Positions 54,011 to 64,000 of a DNA stretch of 64,000 nucleotides are shown here, in pieces. A program made the position numbers and the translations under genes. The stretch is from Tenrec ecaudatus (Eukaryota > Chordata > Mammalia > Afrosoricida > Tenrecidae), in assembly GCF_050624435.1 (NCBI RefSeq), contig NC_134536.1:5894758-5958757 (forward strand). The letters run 5' to 3'. Within the stretch, counting starts at the first letter, position 1; every line of letters begins with the position of its first letter. The notes under the pieces were generated by a model. The model was not told the DNA's origin. It saw nothing but the letters and a program-made list of their open reading frames with translations, and did no database searches.

Positions 54011-54389
54011 TTTAGTTGAATTGTTTCATTTAATTCCATCGATTCACAAATGAAAAAACAAATTTTTATGTGTTTTTTCATTTTTAATTTTCCATTAACT
54101 CCAACGATGAGACAGTTGGCAGATATGTGGTTGCATTTCCTTAACTCTAGCTGTGTGTGTCCTTTGAAGTGAACACTGCTGTTTGGAATACGCTGGGCTG
54201 ATCCCTAATGCTTGCTCAGAGCTCGTTAAAGAGTTATGTAACCAAAACGGGCAAATGCGTCTATGGGCATCACCGTCATGGGATTTGTACCTGGAGTCAA
54301 CCTTCTTTAAAGTGCTCATGCATCTGAGTACATTTCCATACAAAGAGGAGCTTCCGATGCTAGCAGGTTATAACTTAGGATGCGTTGTT
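54011..54389. other. Unassigned intron
   Basis: No gene or repeat recognised. Confidence 0.4.
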
Positions 54390-54600
54390 GAATTGTTGGT
54401 GTTAGGTGACAACGAGGCTCTTTCCTTCTGTGGTGCATAGAAGGAGGCACTGGGGTCCTGTCATTGATGTTTGAGTAAGTGCACTGCTGTGGTTGCCCTG
54501 CCAACCTGCCTCCTAAACGTCCCCGCTCCTTTACAAAGCAGGGCCTCCCTTTCCAGGGACTGGTCTCCCCAGGATTACGCCCCGCCAAAGTATTTGTTGG
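54390..54600 (-). mobile_element. Eroded RTE 3' end, reverse strand
   Basis: GTTGGTGTTAGGTGACAACG and TTCCAGGGACTGGTCTCCCC in the expected order; the middle is degraded. Confidence 0.5.
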
Positions 54601-55484
54601 CGTCTCTGTGCCAGCAGCGTGGTTTTAAATCTGTTTGGAAATGGACTGTCTTTGCTGTGCTCGCGAGGCAGCATTGATTGAGGGTGTATTGAGATAATCT
54701 CTCCTGAGATGTGAAAGAGATGAGACGAGGGAGCAAAGCTGAGCCCGGAAAAAGACAGGCCAAGTCTCATCACCAAGGAGCAGGTGCTCAGAAGGGACAA
54801 GCACCTCCCCCAGAGCCAACAGAGGGAAGGAAGCCGCCGCCTCGAGCCAACAGAGCCCTGCCTTCAGACTCAGGGCCTCGAGTGCGTGTCTGCCTGTGAA
54901 AGACATCTGCCCGCACCCTCTGTTATAGCAGCGCCCCGGAGCTAATGCAGCATGCACCTGCGACCTTTGTATCTGTTGGTTTTCCTTGTTTTCATTTTCT
55001 AGATCTTTATGTTTTTCCTTTCTTGTCCTGGTAGTCTTTGAAATAAAGGGTTGTGTGTGCGTGTGTGCGTGTGCGTGTGTGTGTTCTCTCACTCAATAAC
55101 TAGCTTTTCAATTTACGTGCAGTGTTTTGCTCTTTGGGCCTATGTTCTCCTTGTGGAATCCTGATTTCGCCGTACACGTCCTCTCTTCTGCTCTTAGGCT
55201 CCTATCGTTCACACCTGTGTATTCATGGGTCTGTCTTCCCTTATACCACCTGCTTGTGAGACCCTGTTTTGGTTCCTTGTTTTTTATCAATCCTTGTGGT
55301 AGCAGGACTTTTCATTATCACTATTTTTAATGCAGTCTATGATTTCAGTCTGCATTCACTCTTAAGGCCACAGTTGCTTAAAAGGATCACTTAAGTGGAG
55401 CAGCTAGCAGGTTACTTGTCATTTCTAGGTGTGATCATAAAATGATGTTATGTTGTGTTTTTTCCTTTGAAATTCATATGTGTT
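54601..55484. other. Unassigned intron
   Basis: Contains a GT-rich run at 55053-55084. Nothing else recognised. Confidence 0.45.
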
Positions 55485-55645
55485 GGTCAGTGGTTCAAAA
55501 CCACCAGCCTCGCTGCAGGAGAAAAATGAAGCTTTCTATTCTTATAAAGAGTTATAGTCTCAGAAACCCATGGGGGCAGTTCTACCCTGCCTTGTAGGGT
55601 TGCTTTGAGTCAGAGTCTATTCAATGGTAGCGAGTTTGGATTTGA
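55485..55645 (+). mobile_element. AfroSINE
   Basis: GGTCAGTGGTTCAAAACCAC, GAAGCTTTCTATTCTTATAA, GTTCTACCCTGCCTTG, GCTTTGAGTCAGAGTCTATT. Confidence 0.85.
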
Positions 55646-55654
55646 AGTTTGGAG

Positions 55655-55810
55655 AGTTTAATCCAGTGGGTTACATGTTGGACTGCTGACCAAATGGCTG
55701 TGACTTGGAGAAAGATGAGGCTCTCAGCTCCCAAGAGATTTATAGTCTCACAGATACCAGATAGAATCACTATGAATTGACCTTGACTCAAAAGCATTGG
55801 TTTTGGGTGG
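55655..55810 (+). mobile_element. AfroSINE
   Basis: AATCCAGTGGGTTACATGTT, GACTGCTGACCAAATGGCTG, AGATGAGGCTCTCAGCTCCC, tail ACTATGAATTGACCTTGACT. Confidence 0.78.
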
Positions 55811-55998
55811 GATTTTTATTTATGGAGTTTTCTTGCTCCTTTGAATGAACTTGACATGTTTCTTGAAAAAAATTATTGGCCATAGATGTAGGAATTTATT
55901 TACAAACTCTGTATTTTAATCCATCTGTCTTCCTGTCTACCTTTTATATACCAGTATCCCCTGGTTTTGTTGACTGTAGTTCTGTACAGTGTCTTGAC
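55811..55998 (-). repeat. Old L1 ORF2/3' fragment
   Basis: TTATTGGCCATAGATGTAGG, TATACCAGTATCCCCTGGTT, TTGACTGTAGTTCTGTACAG and GGAAATGTGAGTCCTCCCAC match ancient L1 in antisense. Confidence 0.7.
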
Positions 55999-56024
55999 AT
56001 TAGGAAATGTGAGTCCTCCCACTT

Positions 56025-56025
<1 letters not shown>

Positions 56026-56055
<30 letters not shown>
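56026..56055. repeat. (GT)15 microsatellite
   Basis: Uninterrupted GT dinucleotides. Confidence 0.96.
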
Positions 56056-56059
<4 letters not shown>

Positions 56060-56769
56060 GTGTGGCACATCACCAATCGGTGTGTCATCCTGGTACTATG
56101 GCTCTCTCACCCAAGGCTGCTGCTGGCTTAGAGTCCCTGGCCTGGCAGTGAATCAGTTGCTGGGTGCTTCAACCACTGGGCCACCAGGTCTTCTCCTGGA
56201 GCAGGGGCCCAGGAGATGTGCGGTTTTCATCCCTAGGGGATGTGCTGGCCCACCGTGGTACCTATTCGATGTGGTGGAACGGATTATGCGTCCTTTCTTC
56301 CCTGTTTGGGTGCTTGCCTGCCCTGGGGGCTCTTTCTCCAACTCAAGAATAGAATCAATTTATTTGTGCAGATCTCGGTGCTGACTGATGGAGGGCATTC
56401 CCCCTTAGCGACCCCAATCCAGGTCAGCTTTCATTTCTCCTATTATTCCTTCAGCTATACCCCCTCCCCCAACCCCCCAACCAGGTTTGGCCTTGTTATT
56501 CAGAAATTGAATGGAGGCGTGTTTGGAAACTCTTGCTCTTCTTTCCCAGCACCCCTCCGGAGGTGTGTTGGGTTGTTTGGGGTGGGAGTTGAGCCCTGGC
56601 CTTGATTTCCCTTTCAGCGGCTCCCCTGCGTTCCTCTCCAGCAGTGCCTAAGTTGCGTGCTCTCTGGCCGTTGTGCCTGTTTCTGCTCCAAGGTTTGGTT
56701 TCGTCGTATTTTTTGTGTTGCTGCTTAGGTTGGCAGTTTCGTTCTTAGGAAGATAGGTTGTCACAGCAG
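56056..56769. other. Unassigned intron
   Basis: 56150-56190 resembles a reverse SINE head (CAACCACTGGGCCACCAGG). No gene seen. Confidence 0.35.
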
Positions 56770-56905
56770 TGGTTTCTGTTCAGGGAGAAAGTCGGGCTTC
56801 TGGTCCCGCAAAGAGACGGTCTCAGAAACTCACAGAGGCAGGTCTGCCCTGTCCTGCGCTGAGTCAGCCCCTACTTGATGGCCGTGAGTGTGTTGTGAGG
56901 TTTTC
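56770..56905 (+). mobile_element. AfroSINE
   Basis: GGGAGAAAGTCGGGCTTCTG, CTCAGAAACTCACAGAGGCA, tail CCTACTTGATGGCCGTGAGT. Confidence 0.75.
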
Positions 56906-57649
56906 TTTCATTTTTGTAAACTGCACGCCGTGAATTCTTCGCTACAGTGGGGAGATGCTTTGGGACCGAAAATAAGAGCTGCAGTCCCCACACTGGTCCT
57001 AAAGGAGCAGGTGTTCCTAGGCACTGGCCCGGACAGACAGACAGACGGACGGATGGCTTGGTCTGCCTGTTGCTCCGGTAGCCACAGCGCTCCGGGCTCT
57101 TTGCTTGGAAGTGAAGTGCTTGCGGAGTGAGCGCTCTGCCTGGCTCGCAGTGGTGTGGCTCTCGGCTGCTTTTGCTTGCTTTCCACACACACATTTGAGA
57201 CGCATCCTCGGTGCCGCTTGTAATCTTAACCTCCGCCGTTCTAGCCACATTGGGCGTGGCTGCGTTTGCTAGGTTTACGCGGAAGGGATTGTGCGGGCGA
57301 TGTCCTGAGTCCATCTCTGTTGAGATAGGAAAGAGATTGAACAAGTGAGCTAAGCAGAGGCATGTAAGAGACACGGTGCGACTCATGAGGACCGCCCGGG
57401 AGCAGAAGCTGAAGAGACAAGGACCTTCCCAGGGAGGGGGTGGTGGTGCGGGAGACAGAGACACTCCCCCATAGAGCCAGCACTCTGTATTCAGATAGCT
57501 GTGAAAACATAAATTTCTGCTTGCTAATGTCACCTGCTTGGGGTATTGTTGTTATAGACGCTCTAGCTAATGCTCTATCGTTTTCCTTTGGTGTTTCTGC
57601 ATGGTTTGCTCAAAGGAAGCTAGTTAAAGCCTTATCAGCGTCATTTCCA
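56906..57649. other. Unassigned intron
   Basis: GC-richer in 57000-57260, with no repeat recognised. A 220-codon minus-strand open frame (56871-57533) has no recognisable domain. Confidence 0.4.
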
Positions 57650-57962
57650 AGAATCCTCACAAGCACCATCCGGTTGGAGCCCGCTACTGCAGCCAGGGTG
57701 CCCTCCCTTTCATCATGGGTTTGCCTCTTGCTGGCTGGCCCTCTGCTTTCCAAAGCATGCTGTCTGTCCCAAGGGTTGGCTTTCCTTCCTAAAATGTCCA
57801 AAGCAATCTCCACGAAGTCTCGCCCCCTCACTTCTAAAGGCTATTCTGACTGTACTTCTTCCAAACAGAAATGTTTGTTCTTCTGGCCATCTATAGTATG
57901 CTCCATTTTTTTGTGTGCCAACACTCCTATTAAAATGCGTCAATTCTTATTCAGCCTTCCTT
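57650..57962 (-). mobile_element. RTE 3' region, reverse strand
   Basis: GCATGCTGTCTGTCCCAAGG, ACTGTACTTCTTCCAAACAG, TTTGTTCTTCTGGCCATCTA, GTGTGCCAACACTCCTAT and GCGTCAATTCTTATTCAGCC follow the RTE complement. Confidence 0.85.
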
Positions 57963-57994
57963 TTTAATTGACCAAAAGCATAAGAACAAAACAA

Positions 57995-58175
57995 GGAAAC
58001 AACAATGCATTGTTGCAAGTCAATTCCAACTCTTCATGACGCTAGGATGGAGTATATTTTCCACAGGGTTCCCTGGGCTGTAATCTTTGCAGAATCAGGC
58101 ATGGCTGCTTCTTTCTCCAGGGTGAAGTGCAGACCTTTCTGTTAGCAACTAGATGTGTAACCAATGGGCCACTAG
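57995..58175 (-). mobile_element. AfroSINE, reverse strand
   Basis: AACAATGCATTGTTGCAAGT, CAATTCCAACTCTTCATGAC, GGCTGCTTCTTTCTCCAGGG, TGTAACCAATGGGCCACTAG. Confidence 0.78.
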
Positions 58176-58286
58176 ATCTTCTTTTACCCAAAGATTTTGA
58201 ACCTTAAAATCTTCAAAACAACCCCAGGGTATGGTGGACATTGGCTGTACAAATTTCCATCATTGCCCTCTCTGTACAAAGAGGAA

Positions 58287-58468
58287 GGAGCCCTGTGAGT
58301 GTCGTGGTTACCTATTGGCCTGGGAGGCGCATGGTTAACAGTTTGAAACCAGCAGTCTATCTGCAAAAGAAAGACCTGGCTTTCTACTCCTGCAAACAGT
58401 TACAGTCCCAGGATCCCACAGGGGTCACTAAGAGTCAGCATGAACTTGATAGCAGGAAATTTGGGAGT
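58287..58468 (+). mobile_element. AfroSINE
   Basis: GGAGCCCTGTGAGTGTCGTG, GTTAACAGTTTGAAACCAGC, GGCTTTCTACTCCTGCAAAC, tail GTCACTAAGAGTCAGCATGA. Confidence 0.87.
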
Positions 58469-58547
58469 ACAGAAATGAGCAGATAAGGGTAATCTTAGGA
58501 TCTCTGTGGGGTTTTTACTATTTACTAACAAGTTACACTAAAATCGA

Positions 58548-59295
58548 TGGATCAAAACCAGCCTGTGTGATCATGAGGTGTCAACTGGATCAGATAGCAG
58601 GCATCAAAAGATCCAAAACAAAAAATGATATCTATGTGAAAAACGGGGGTTGGAGTGGAGACTCAAAGCCCATCTGTAGACAATTGGACATCCCCCCCAC
58701 AGAAGGATTACCAGAAAGGGACAATTCAGCCAGGGTGCAGTATAGCATCAAACCATGCAATATTCCTCTAGCCCCTGAATGCTTCCTCCCCACCCAACTA
58801 CCATGACCCAGTTCTACCTTACAAATCTAGCTAGACCGGAGTGTGCACATTGGTACAGACAGGAGATCTTGACACATTGAATTCAGGAGAGATAAAACCC
58901 TCAGAAACAGTAGTGAGAGTAGCGATATCATGCGGGTAGGGGAATGATGGGGAGGGGGCAGAGGAAAGGGGGAGAGAGGGGAAACCAATCCCAAGTTTGG
59001 ATATATAGGCTAACCCCCTAGCGGGAACAATAAAAGAAATTTGGGTGAAGGGAGACAATGTACGGTGTAAGATATGAAATAAAAACAATGATATATAATT
59101 GATCAAGGATTTATGAGGGTGGGTGAATGAGGGAGCAAGGGAGGGAAAAAAAGAGGAGCTGTTACCAAGGACTCAAGTAGAAAGAAAAGGTTTTGGAAAT
59201 GTAGATGTAAACATATGTACAAGTGTGCTTAATACAGTTGAATGATGGATTGTCTTAAAATGTGTAAGAGCCCCCCAATAAAATGATTAATTTAA
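58548..59295 (+). mobile_element. 5'-truncated L1 3' end, older subfamily
   Basis: Sense L1 3' UTR from CCAGCCTGTGTGATCATGAG through ACTACCATGACCCAGTTCTA and a purine-rich block to AATAAA (59277-59282) and an A-rich tail. Resembles the copy at 196-1045 more than the young ones. No sure target duplication. Confidence 0.85.
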
Positions 59296-61009
59296 AAAAA
59301 AGATACAAAAACTGTCATGATCACGTTTTACTTTGCCTCGTTATGTGGGTCAGACATGGTGAACAACCCTTGCTGAGCAGATTTATCCTTCAGTTTCTCA
59401 TGTGAGAGATAGATACCATCATCTGAAGGCCGGACTGGGGCTGCAGGCATTGCTGCCCCAGTGGTAAATCGCATGGAAGGTGAGCTGGTGCTCCCTGTGG
59501 ATTGCGGGCCTTATCTCCTCTCTGTTTGGACCTCCCACAGGACTGCGGCTGTACTGTCCGCCTGGCATAATAGCTGACTACCCTGGAATGAGTGATCCAA
59601 AAGTCCAAGGGCAAAGCTATACTGCTTTCTATGTCCCAGCCTCCGCAGGCACCAGCACTGGTACTACTGCCATATTGTATGCCATCCAGGGCTAGCCAAG
59701 AATCAGCATGAGAAGGGACAGTACAATGGTCTGAGCTGTGCATCATTGAGGGTCATCTTGAAAGCTTCCTCTTGGCAGGAGAGCTCGCTGTGCAATGGTG
59801 AAAGGGCATAGGGGGGCTCTCTGGGGAAATGTATGCCTTCTATGAGGTCGGTAATCTCCTATGTGGACATTTCATTGCCAATGTCTCATCACTGAAAAGA
59901 GGCATTACGGCCAAGATGTAGTATAGAGTGGTCACTTGCCTGTATCCAGATCCTACAGGCCACAAGTGACACGTGGTGTCAAGGTGATTTCCTTAGGAAA
60001 ATGGGACGCCTGTGTTTGGATGACGGTGAGCACAATAACCTCTCCAGGCCGGCGTCATGATTCGCTCTGCATGCTAAGTGCTGGTTTTCACATGGCACCA
60101 GAGAGCTCTCAGTAATTTAGTGATGTGTTCCCTTACACCGAGGCAAAATGAATGCATTTCCCTGGGCGTGCATGCGATAAGGTCTGGGGATGTATCACAA
60201 ATGCCATCTTTTCTACAGGGAAGCCGTTTATCTGTAATGGCACTATGATGGCTTACTTTAAGTGTCCAAAATGCCACTTGCAGAAAAAAATCCAGAAAGG
60301 GCTGCTCCTTGTGGATTGCAGCCGCACGGCCCTGCCTGTAATAGTGACGAGTGAATCCATTACAATCCCACTGAGGAGTCAGTTGACCTTAAACACAATC
60401 GGCATCAGGGGAGCTACTCCCTGATGGAGATCATTTAGAGGAATACATATTTACGTACAGCACCCTAAGCTCTGAAGAAGCAATCCTTCTCTATCATGAT
60501 TGTTTATTGTGGTTCGTCTGAACATTTCCAGGGCAAGTTTCCCACTCAGCAATGTGTCTGCGCTTTGTCTGCTGACACTCTTGACAGGCCCTTGAGTGTA
60601 ACAGTGTGCTGTTCATGTCCTCTTGGTTCCCAACTTCCAGGTGCCCATCTCACCTGGCCCTGCTGCCACTTGGACTTTGTTTTGCTCGTTAATTTGTTGT
60701 GTGTCCTTCTAGTCTCTTGTGGGTGTCTGTTCTAAGAAGTATGTTCCCATGGGTGGTAGAGTTCACTTCCAAGGCCTGTCTACTGATCCCTGAGAGTGGG
60801 TGCAGTTTGAGGTTCGAGGCTATCTAAAGTGATTACAGTTTGAGGTTCGAGGCTGTCCTTGCAAGGATTCCACCTGTCTCTGGTTTTTTATGATTTTGAA
60901 TTTTGTTCTACACTCCCACCCCTGCCACCCTCTGTTCAGGACTTTCCGTCAGGATCCCACAGAAAGGTCAGACATGGGAGCCGGCCACCATTTAATTCTA
61001 CTGGACTCA
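59296..61009. other. Unassigned intron
   Basis: Long stretch without recognised repeats. TTTGAGGTTCGAGGCT occurs twice (60808 and 60839), a short direct repeat with a 31-bp period. Open frames lack known domains. Confidence 0.45.
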
Positions 61010-61145
61010 CAGGGTTCTTGGTGGCACTGCACGTTAGGAGTTGGACTGAGAATCACAAAGGTCAGAGGCTCAACCCCACCACTCATTCTACAAGGTTCAG
61101 ATGAGGCTGCCTGCTCCCATAAAGATTTGCAGCCTCATAAATTCC
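61010..61145 (+). mobile_element. AfroSINE 5' half
   Basis: GGTTCTTGGTGGCACTGCAC, GGTCAGAGGCTCAACCCCAC, GAGGCTGCCTGCTCCCATAA. Tail missing. Confidence 0.72.
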
Positions 61146-61175
61146 TTAAACGTGCCTCTGTGGTAATTAATTAAT

Positions 61176-61371
61176 TAAAAACCCATTGCCCTTGAGCCGA
61201 TTCCCTCTCACAGAGACCCTATAGGATAGAAGACACCTTCCCTGGTGAGTTTCCGAGCCTCTAATTATGTACAGAGTCTGCCCTTGTTTATGTTTCCTCC
61301 AAGGAGCACCCGGTGGTTGTGATCTATTGACCTTGTTGTAGCTATCAGCTCACAGCTCCACCAGGCTCCTT
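61176..61371 (-). mobile_element. AfroSINE, reverse strand
   Basis: AAAACCCATTGCCCTTGAGC, CACAGAGACCCTATAGGATA, GAGCACCCGGTGGTTGTGAT, ending CTCCACCAGGCTCCT. Confidence 0.83.
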
Positions 61372-62025
61372 ACCTCCATGGGAGGATACACTCGGGCTAA
61401 GAGAGACTGTGACCAGTGATTGTCGTCCATTAGTTCCTTGGGTTAATTGTCTTCCTAAGACTTGAATTTTCTTTGCTCTTTTTTGACTCCAGGTGTGGCC
61501 ATTGAATAGTTACTGAGATCCCAGTTGCTATCTCCAAAGTAAGATGTAGAACATAGTATGAATTTGTTAGGCGAGTTGACCTAGATGTCCCTCAAGACTG
61601 TGGTCCGAAGGTCTACTTAGTCCTTCAGTGTGTATGATTATAGCTAAGAGGTCTGCACCACTTGAACTGCTCATATATGCTCTGCTGCGTGTCCCGATGT
61701 GACTGGGAGGTGTTCATTTGGACCGGGTCCTTTTAAAGAGGTAGCAAAGTCCCTCCACACCGGGAAACATGCTCCCCAAGGTGCCCAGGGGCTATTTTAA
61801 TTCCACTGACTCGCATGAGTGACTTGATGGTTTGAGATCTAAAGCCAAAGAAGAAACTTACTGGTTCCTTTCGTTCTTCCTGAAGTATGTTTAACCTTTT
61901 TAAGTAATGTGTAAGAATAGGAAGTCCAAGCAAGGGCTCAAGGTATTACAGGGTAGGAAAACAAAAGCTTTGGTGAGTAACCTCGGAAAAACAGGTTACT
62001 CTTAGCAAATATAAACATATGCCTG
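61372..62025. other. Unassigned intron
   Basis: No gene or repeat recognised. Confidence 0.4.
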
Positions 62026-62505
62026 TGTGAGGCTGGGTTGTCCACTGAGTGAACACCAGTGATACTGACACATGTATAATAAAGAACTCTATATGAAGAA
62101 GACATCCCAGTCCAGTCCATGGGTCCGATGCTACCCAAGACATTCTTCAGACTCATGAAGCCACAGGCTGATGACCCAGAAAGGTGACGTGGGCAGCAGA
62201 GAGCGCACAAGCCATTCGGTAACAGAATGGCGTGCGTTCAAGTTTGGTGGGAGAAGTATGGCAGGGTCCTGACAGTCTCCAGGTCAGTTGCCCTCATGAG
62301 GCCACCCCTGGAGGCAGACACAGAATCCTAGTGAGGAGGAAGGCAAAGAGAAAGAGAGTGGGAGGAGAACTTCTCACTTTCTCCTTTATTAAAAATGCCA
62401 CACCCCCAAGGGGACATCATCAGTCTGTGACTCGATTGACAGGTTGGATTCCACCCCTACACTTTCACACGGGTACAGGTTGACACAAAATATATAACTG
62501 CCACA
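62026..62505 (+). mobile_element. Diverged LTR, same family
   Basis: About 480 bp starting near TGTGAGGCTGGG and ending CTGCCACA. Shares GACATCCCAGTCCAGTCC, TTCAGACTCATGAAGCC, GATTGACAGGTTGGATTCCA and CACAAAATATATAACTGCC with the other LTRs. The middle differs and no clean target duplication is seen. An old fossil. Confidence 0.7.
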
Positions 62506-62554
62506 GTACCTTTCAGCACACTATTGTCCAGAAAGATTTTTAAAGGTTTCTAAG

Positions 62555-62722
62555 TAAGAAACTCATATTGACCCAATAGGACATGGCAGAAATGCCATTG
62601 CAGGTTTCTGAGACTATAATTCACTGTAGGAGGAGAAAGCTTCATCTTCCTCCCCTGGAACAGCCGGTGGTTTCAAACTGTTGACCTTATAGTTATCGGT
62701 CACCATGTAACCACTTAGGAGT
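62555..62722 (-). mobile_element. AfroSINE, reverse strand
   Basis: CATATTGACCCAATAGGACA, AGAAAGCTTCATCTTCCTCC, TTTCAAACTGTTGACCTTAT, CACCATGTAACCACTTAGG. Confidence 0.82.
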
Positions 62723-64000
62723 TGAAATGTATTGGATAGCAGTGTGGGTAAAATATAAAGCTTCGTTCTATATACCCTCTGAGGGGAAAACACAAAAATG
62801 AAAACACTGCCATCAAGTCACTTTCAACTTTTAAATACTTCTGGTAACTAATTACTGCTAAAATGACCATATAATCATGTCTAGATGATAGAAATATGAG
62901 TTAGTAAGCAACCATTATCATTTTATCTAACCTGGGGTAGCTATGTATTTATTACCTGATAAGCAATATAATTACCAGTATATTAAATATTTTAAATGTG
63001 ATGTTTTTGCAAGACATTTTTAAAGGATAATTTTCTAGGTTGTAATAAAGTTGATTATTACCTGGTTGTTGTTTTTTTCCGGGAGAAAAGATTACCACAT
63101 TTATGAAGTGCCTGAGGTCATGAAACTATTTCAATTTAAAAAAAATGTATATCCCAAAATAAATATGCCAGATAAAAATTCAGTTACTTATCTTCACAAT
63201 ACCATGTTGGGTGGCATTTCTAGTAAAGTTGGAACTGATTGTATCAGGTGGGAGTAAAGAAAATGGGGTTCATAGAAGATCAGTTTCATTGTCTCACTGA
63301 TGAATTCACATTTGGAGATTTCATGTAAAGTCTCAAATATCTTCACTTCCCCCTAGCCTCAACTATAACAATTTGTGGTTTAGTTCACCTTATAAGGTGG
63401 CATCGTCCTACAGAAAAGTAGCCAGCATGCTGGACGTTCCTCAAGTCAAAGAAGGACTCCTGTGAAATATGAGTCAGAGATAAGAGGCGGCAGAGAGGAC
63501 TGAGAACTACACATCACACTGTGCAGTCAGGAAACGCAGTGTTGAGTCTGGATCACCGGTGATCCTAACCCACAAAACCAAAAGTCCCCAGTGGCATATT
63601 TTACTCTCTTCAAAGCTCTGCATTTCAGTACAGGTATCTCGGTGGGTAATAGACAAGCAGAGCACATTTTTCTCTGAATTCTGCGCTCTGGGCAAAGATG
63701 GACTGTTCCCCCAAATGATGGGAATTTATTTCCAGGAGCTTAGATGATGGCAACAATATAACACTGGGCTTCGGACCAAGATAAAGCTTACAGTGCTCAT
63801 ATTGATACACCCAACCCACCACAGAATTCCAATCCAAGTTGGACTTGCCAGATCTATGTGCCTGGCACATCTGTAAATAGCACATGAGCTTACTGGAACC
63901 ATAACGTGAATCCACTGTCTTAGACCTGCGCTTAGAGAAGGCTCCATTTAAGTTATCTCACAGAGCTATCATGAGGCCTTTGAAAGCTGGAATGTGAATG
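62723..64000. other. Unassigned intron to window end
   Basis: A SINE tail scrap near 62803 (AACACTGCCATCAAGTCACT). The rest is AT-rich intron with no recognised gene, RNA or repeat. Confidence 0.45.

Larger units (their letters stand above)
15093..64000 (+). other. PRKN: 5' part of PRKN intron 2
   Basis: Sequence downstream of the exon 2 donor. PRKN intron 2 exceeds 100 kb in human, so the absence of exon 3 (which begins with the codons for NCDLDQQS) in the remaining 49 kb is expected. I looked for that exon and did not find it. Confidence 0.85.

Noticed and set aside
56871-57533. 220-codon minus-strand open frame
   Set aside because: No domain recognised; it begins in a SINE and crosses GC-richer intron, so chance is likely.
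59390-60430. Possible processed pseudogene or element
   Set aside because: Short open frames on both strands gave no protein I can recognise and no A-tail or flanking duplication was seen.

Overview
This is a 64 kb piece of a placental-mammal nuclear genome and it holds one real coding exon. The SINEs are tRNA-headed elements whose 3' tail matches the 3' end of an RTE-type LINE. That pair is the AfroSINE/RTE combination of Afrotheria. The young L1 3' ends and a hAT element look most like a tenrec (Afrosoricida), but the species call is an inference and I would stand only on Afrotheria.

The exon at 14929-15092 (+) is exon 2 of PRKN (parkin). It is 164 bp, has a consensus acceptor and donor, and encodes residues 3-57 of the N-terminal ubiquitin-like domain. 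PRKN is a giant gene in mammals, so 1-14928 should be the end of intron 1 and 15093-64000 the start of intron 2. I see no other PRKN exon and no other functional gene.

Layout. 1-3.3 kb: stacked minus-strand L1 3' ends. 4.5-7.3 kb: a MIR, a long minus-strand RTE with a SINE inside, and a plus-strand L1 3' end with target duplication. 9.4-12.5 kb: a nest in which an RTE holds a processed PEBP1 pseudogene, whose 3' UTR is split by an LTR-bearing insertion. 14.9 kb: PRKN exon 2, followed at 15.3 kb by a 61-bp GA tract. 15-29 kb: diffuse intron with SINEs, RTE ends, a MIR and an old L1. 29.7-30.5 kb: an RTE fragment carrying a truncated 5S rRNA retrocopy with a 17-bp target duplication, then an LTR-like piece. 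31.9-35.2 kb: an old RTE holding a younger RTE, which holds a solo LTR with a perfect 5-bp target duplication; a 20-bp minisatellite sits in the old RTE's tail. 36.9-37.6 kb: a small hAT element with 8-bp target duplication next to an LTR. 41.7-42.9 kb: an internally deleted RTE. 45.6-47.9 kb: an L1 3' end next to a larger L1 3' end whose 3' UTR module is duplicated in tandem. 49-51 kb: RTE, SINEs and a second LTR with perfect 5-bp target duplication inside a SINE. 52.6-64 kb: SINE clusters, old L1M, RTE ends, an L1 3' end, a diverged LTR and unassigned intron.

No CRISPR, operon, rRNA operon or intact tRNA gene is present, and none is expected. The value of the window is its layered record of retrotransposition inside one intron pair: L1-type machinery appears to have copied host mRNA (PEBP1) and 5S rRNA, RTE and its SINE share a tail, and LTRs landed in both. 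Family names and consensus comparisons come from memory of these families, not from a search.
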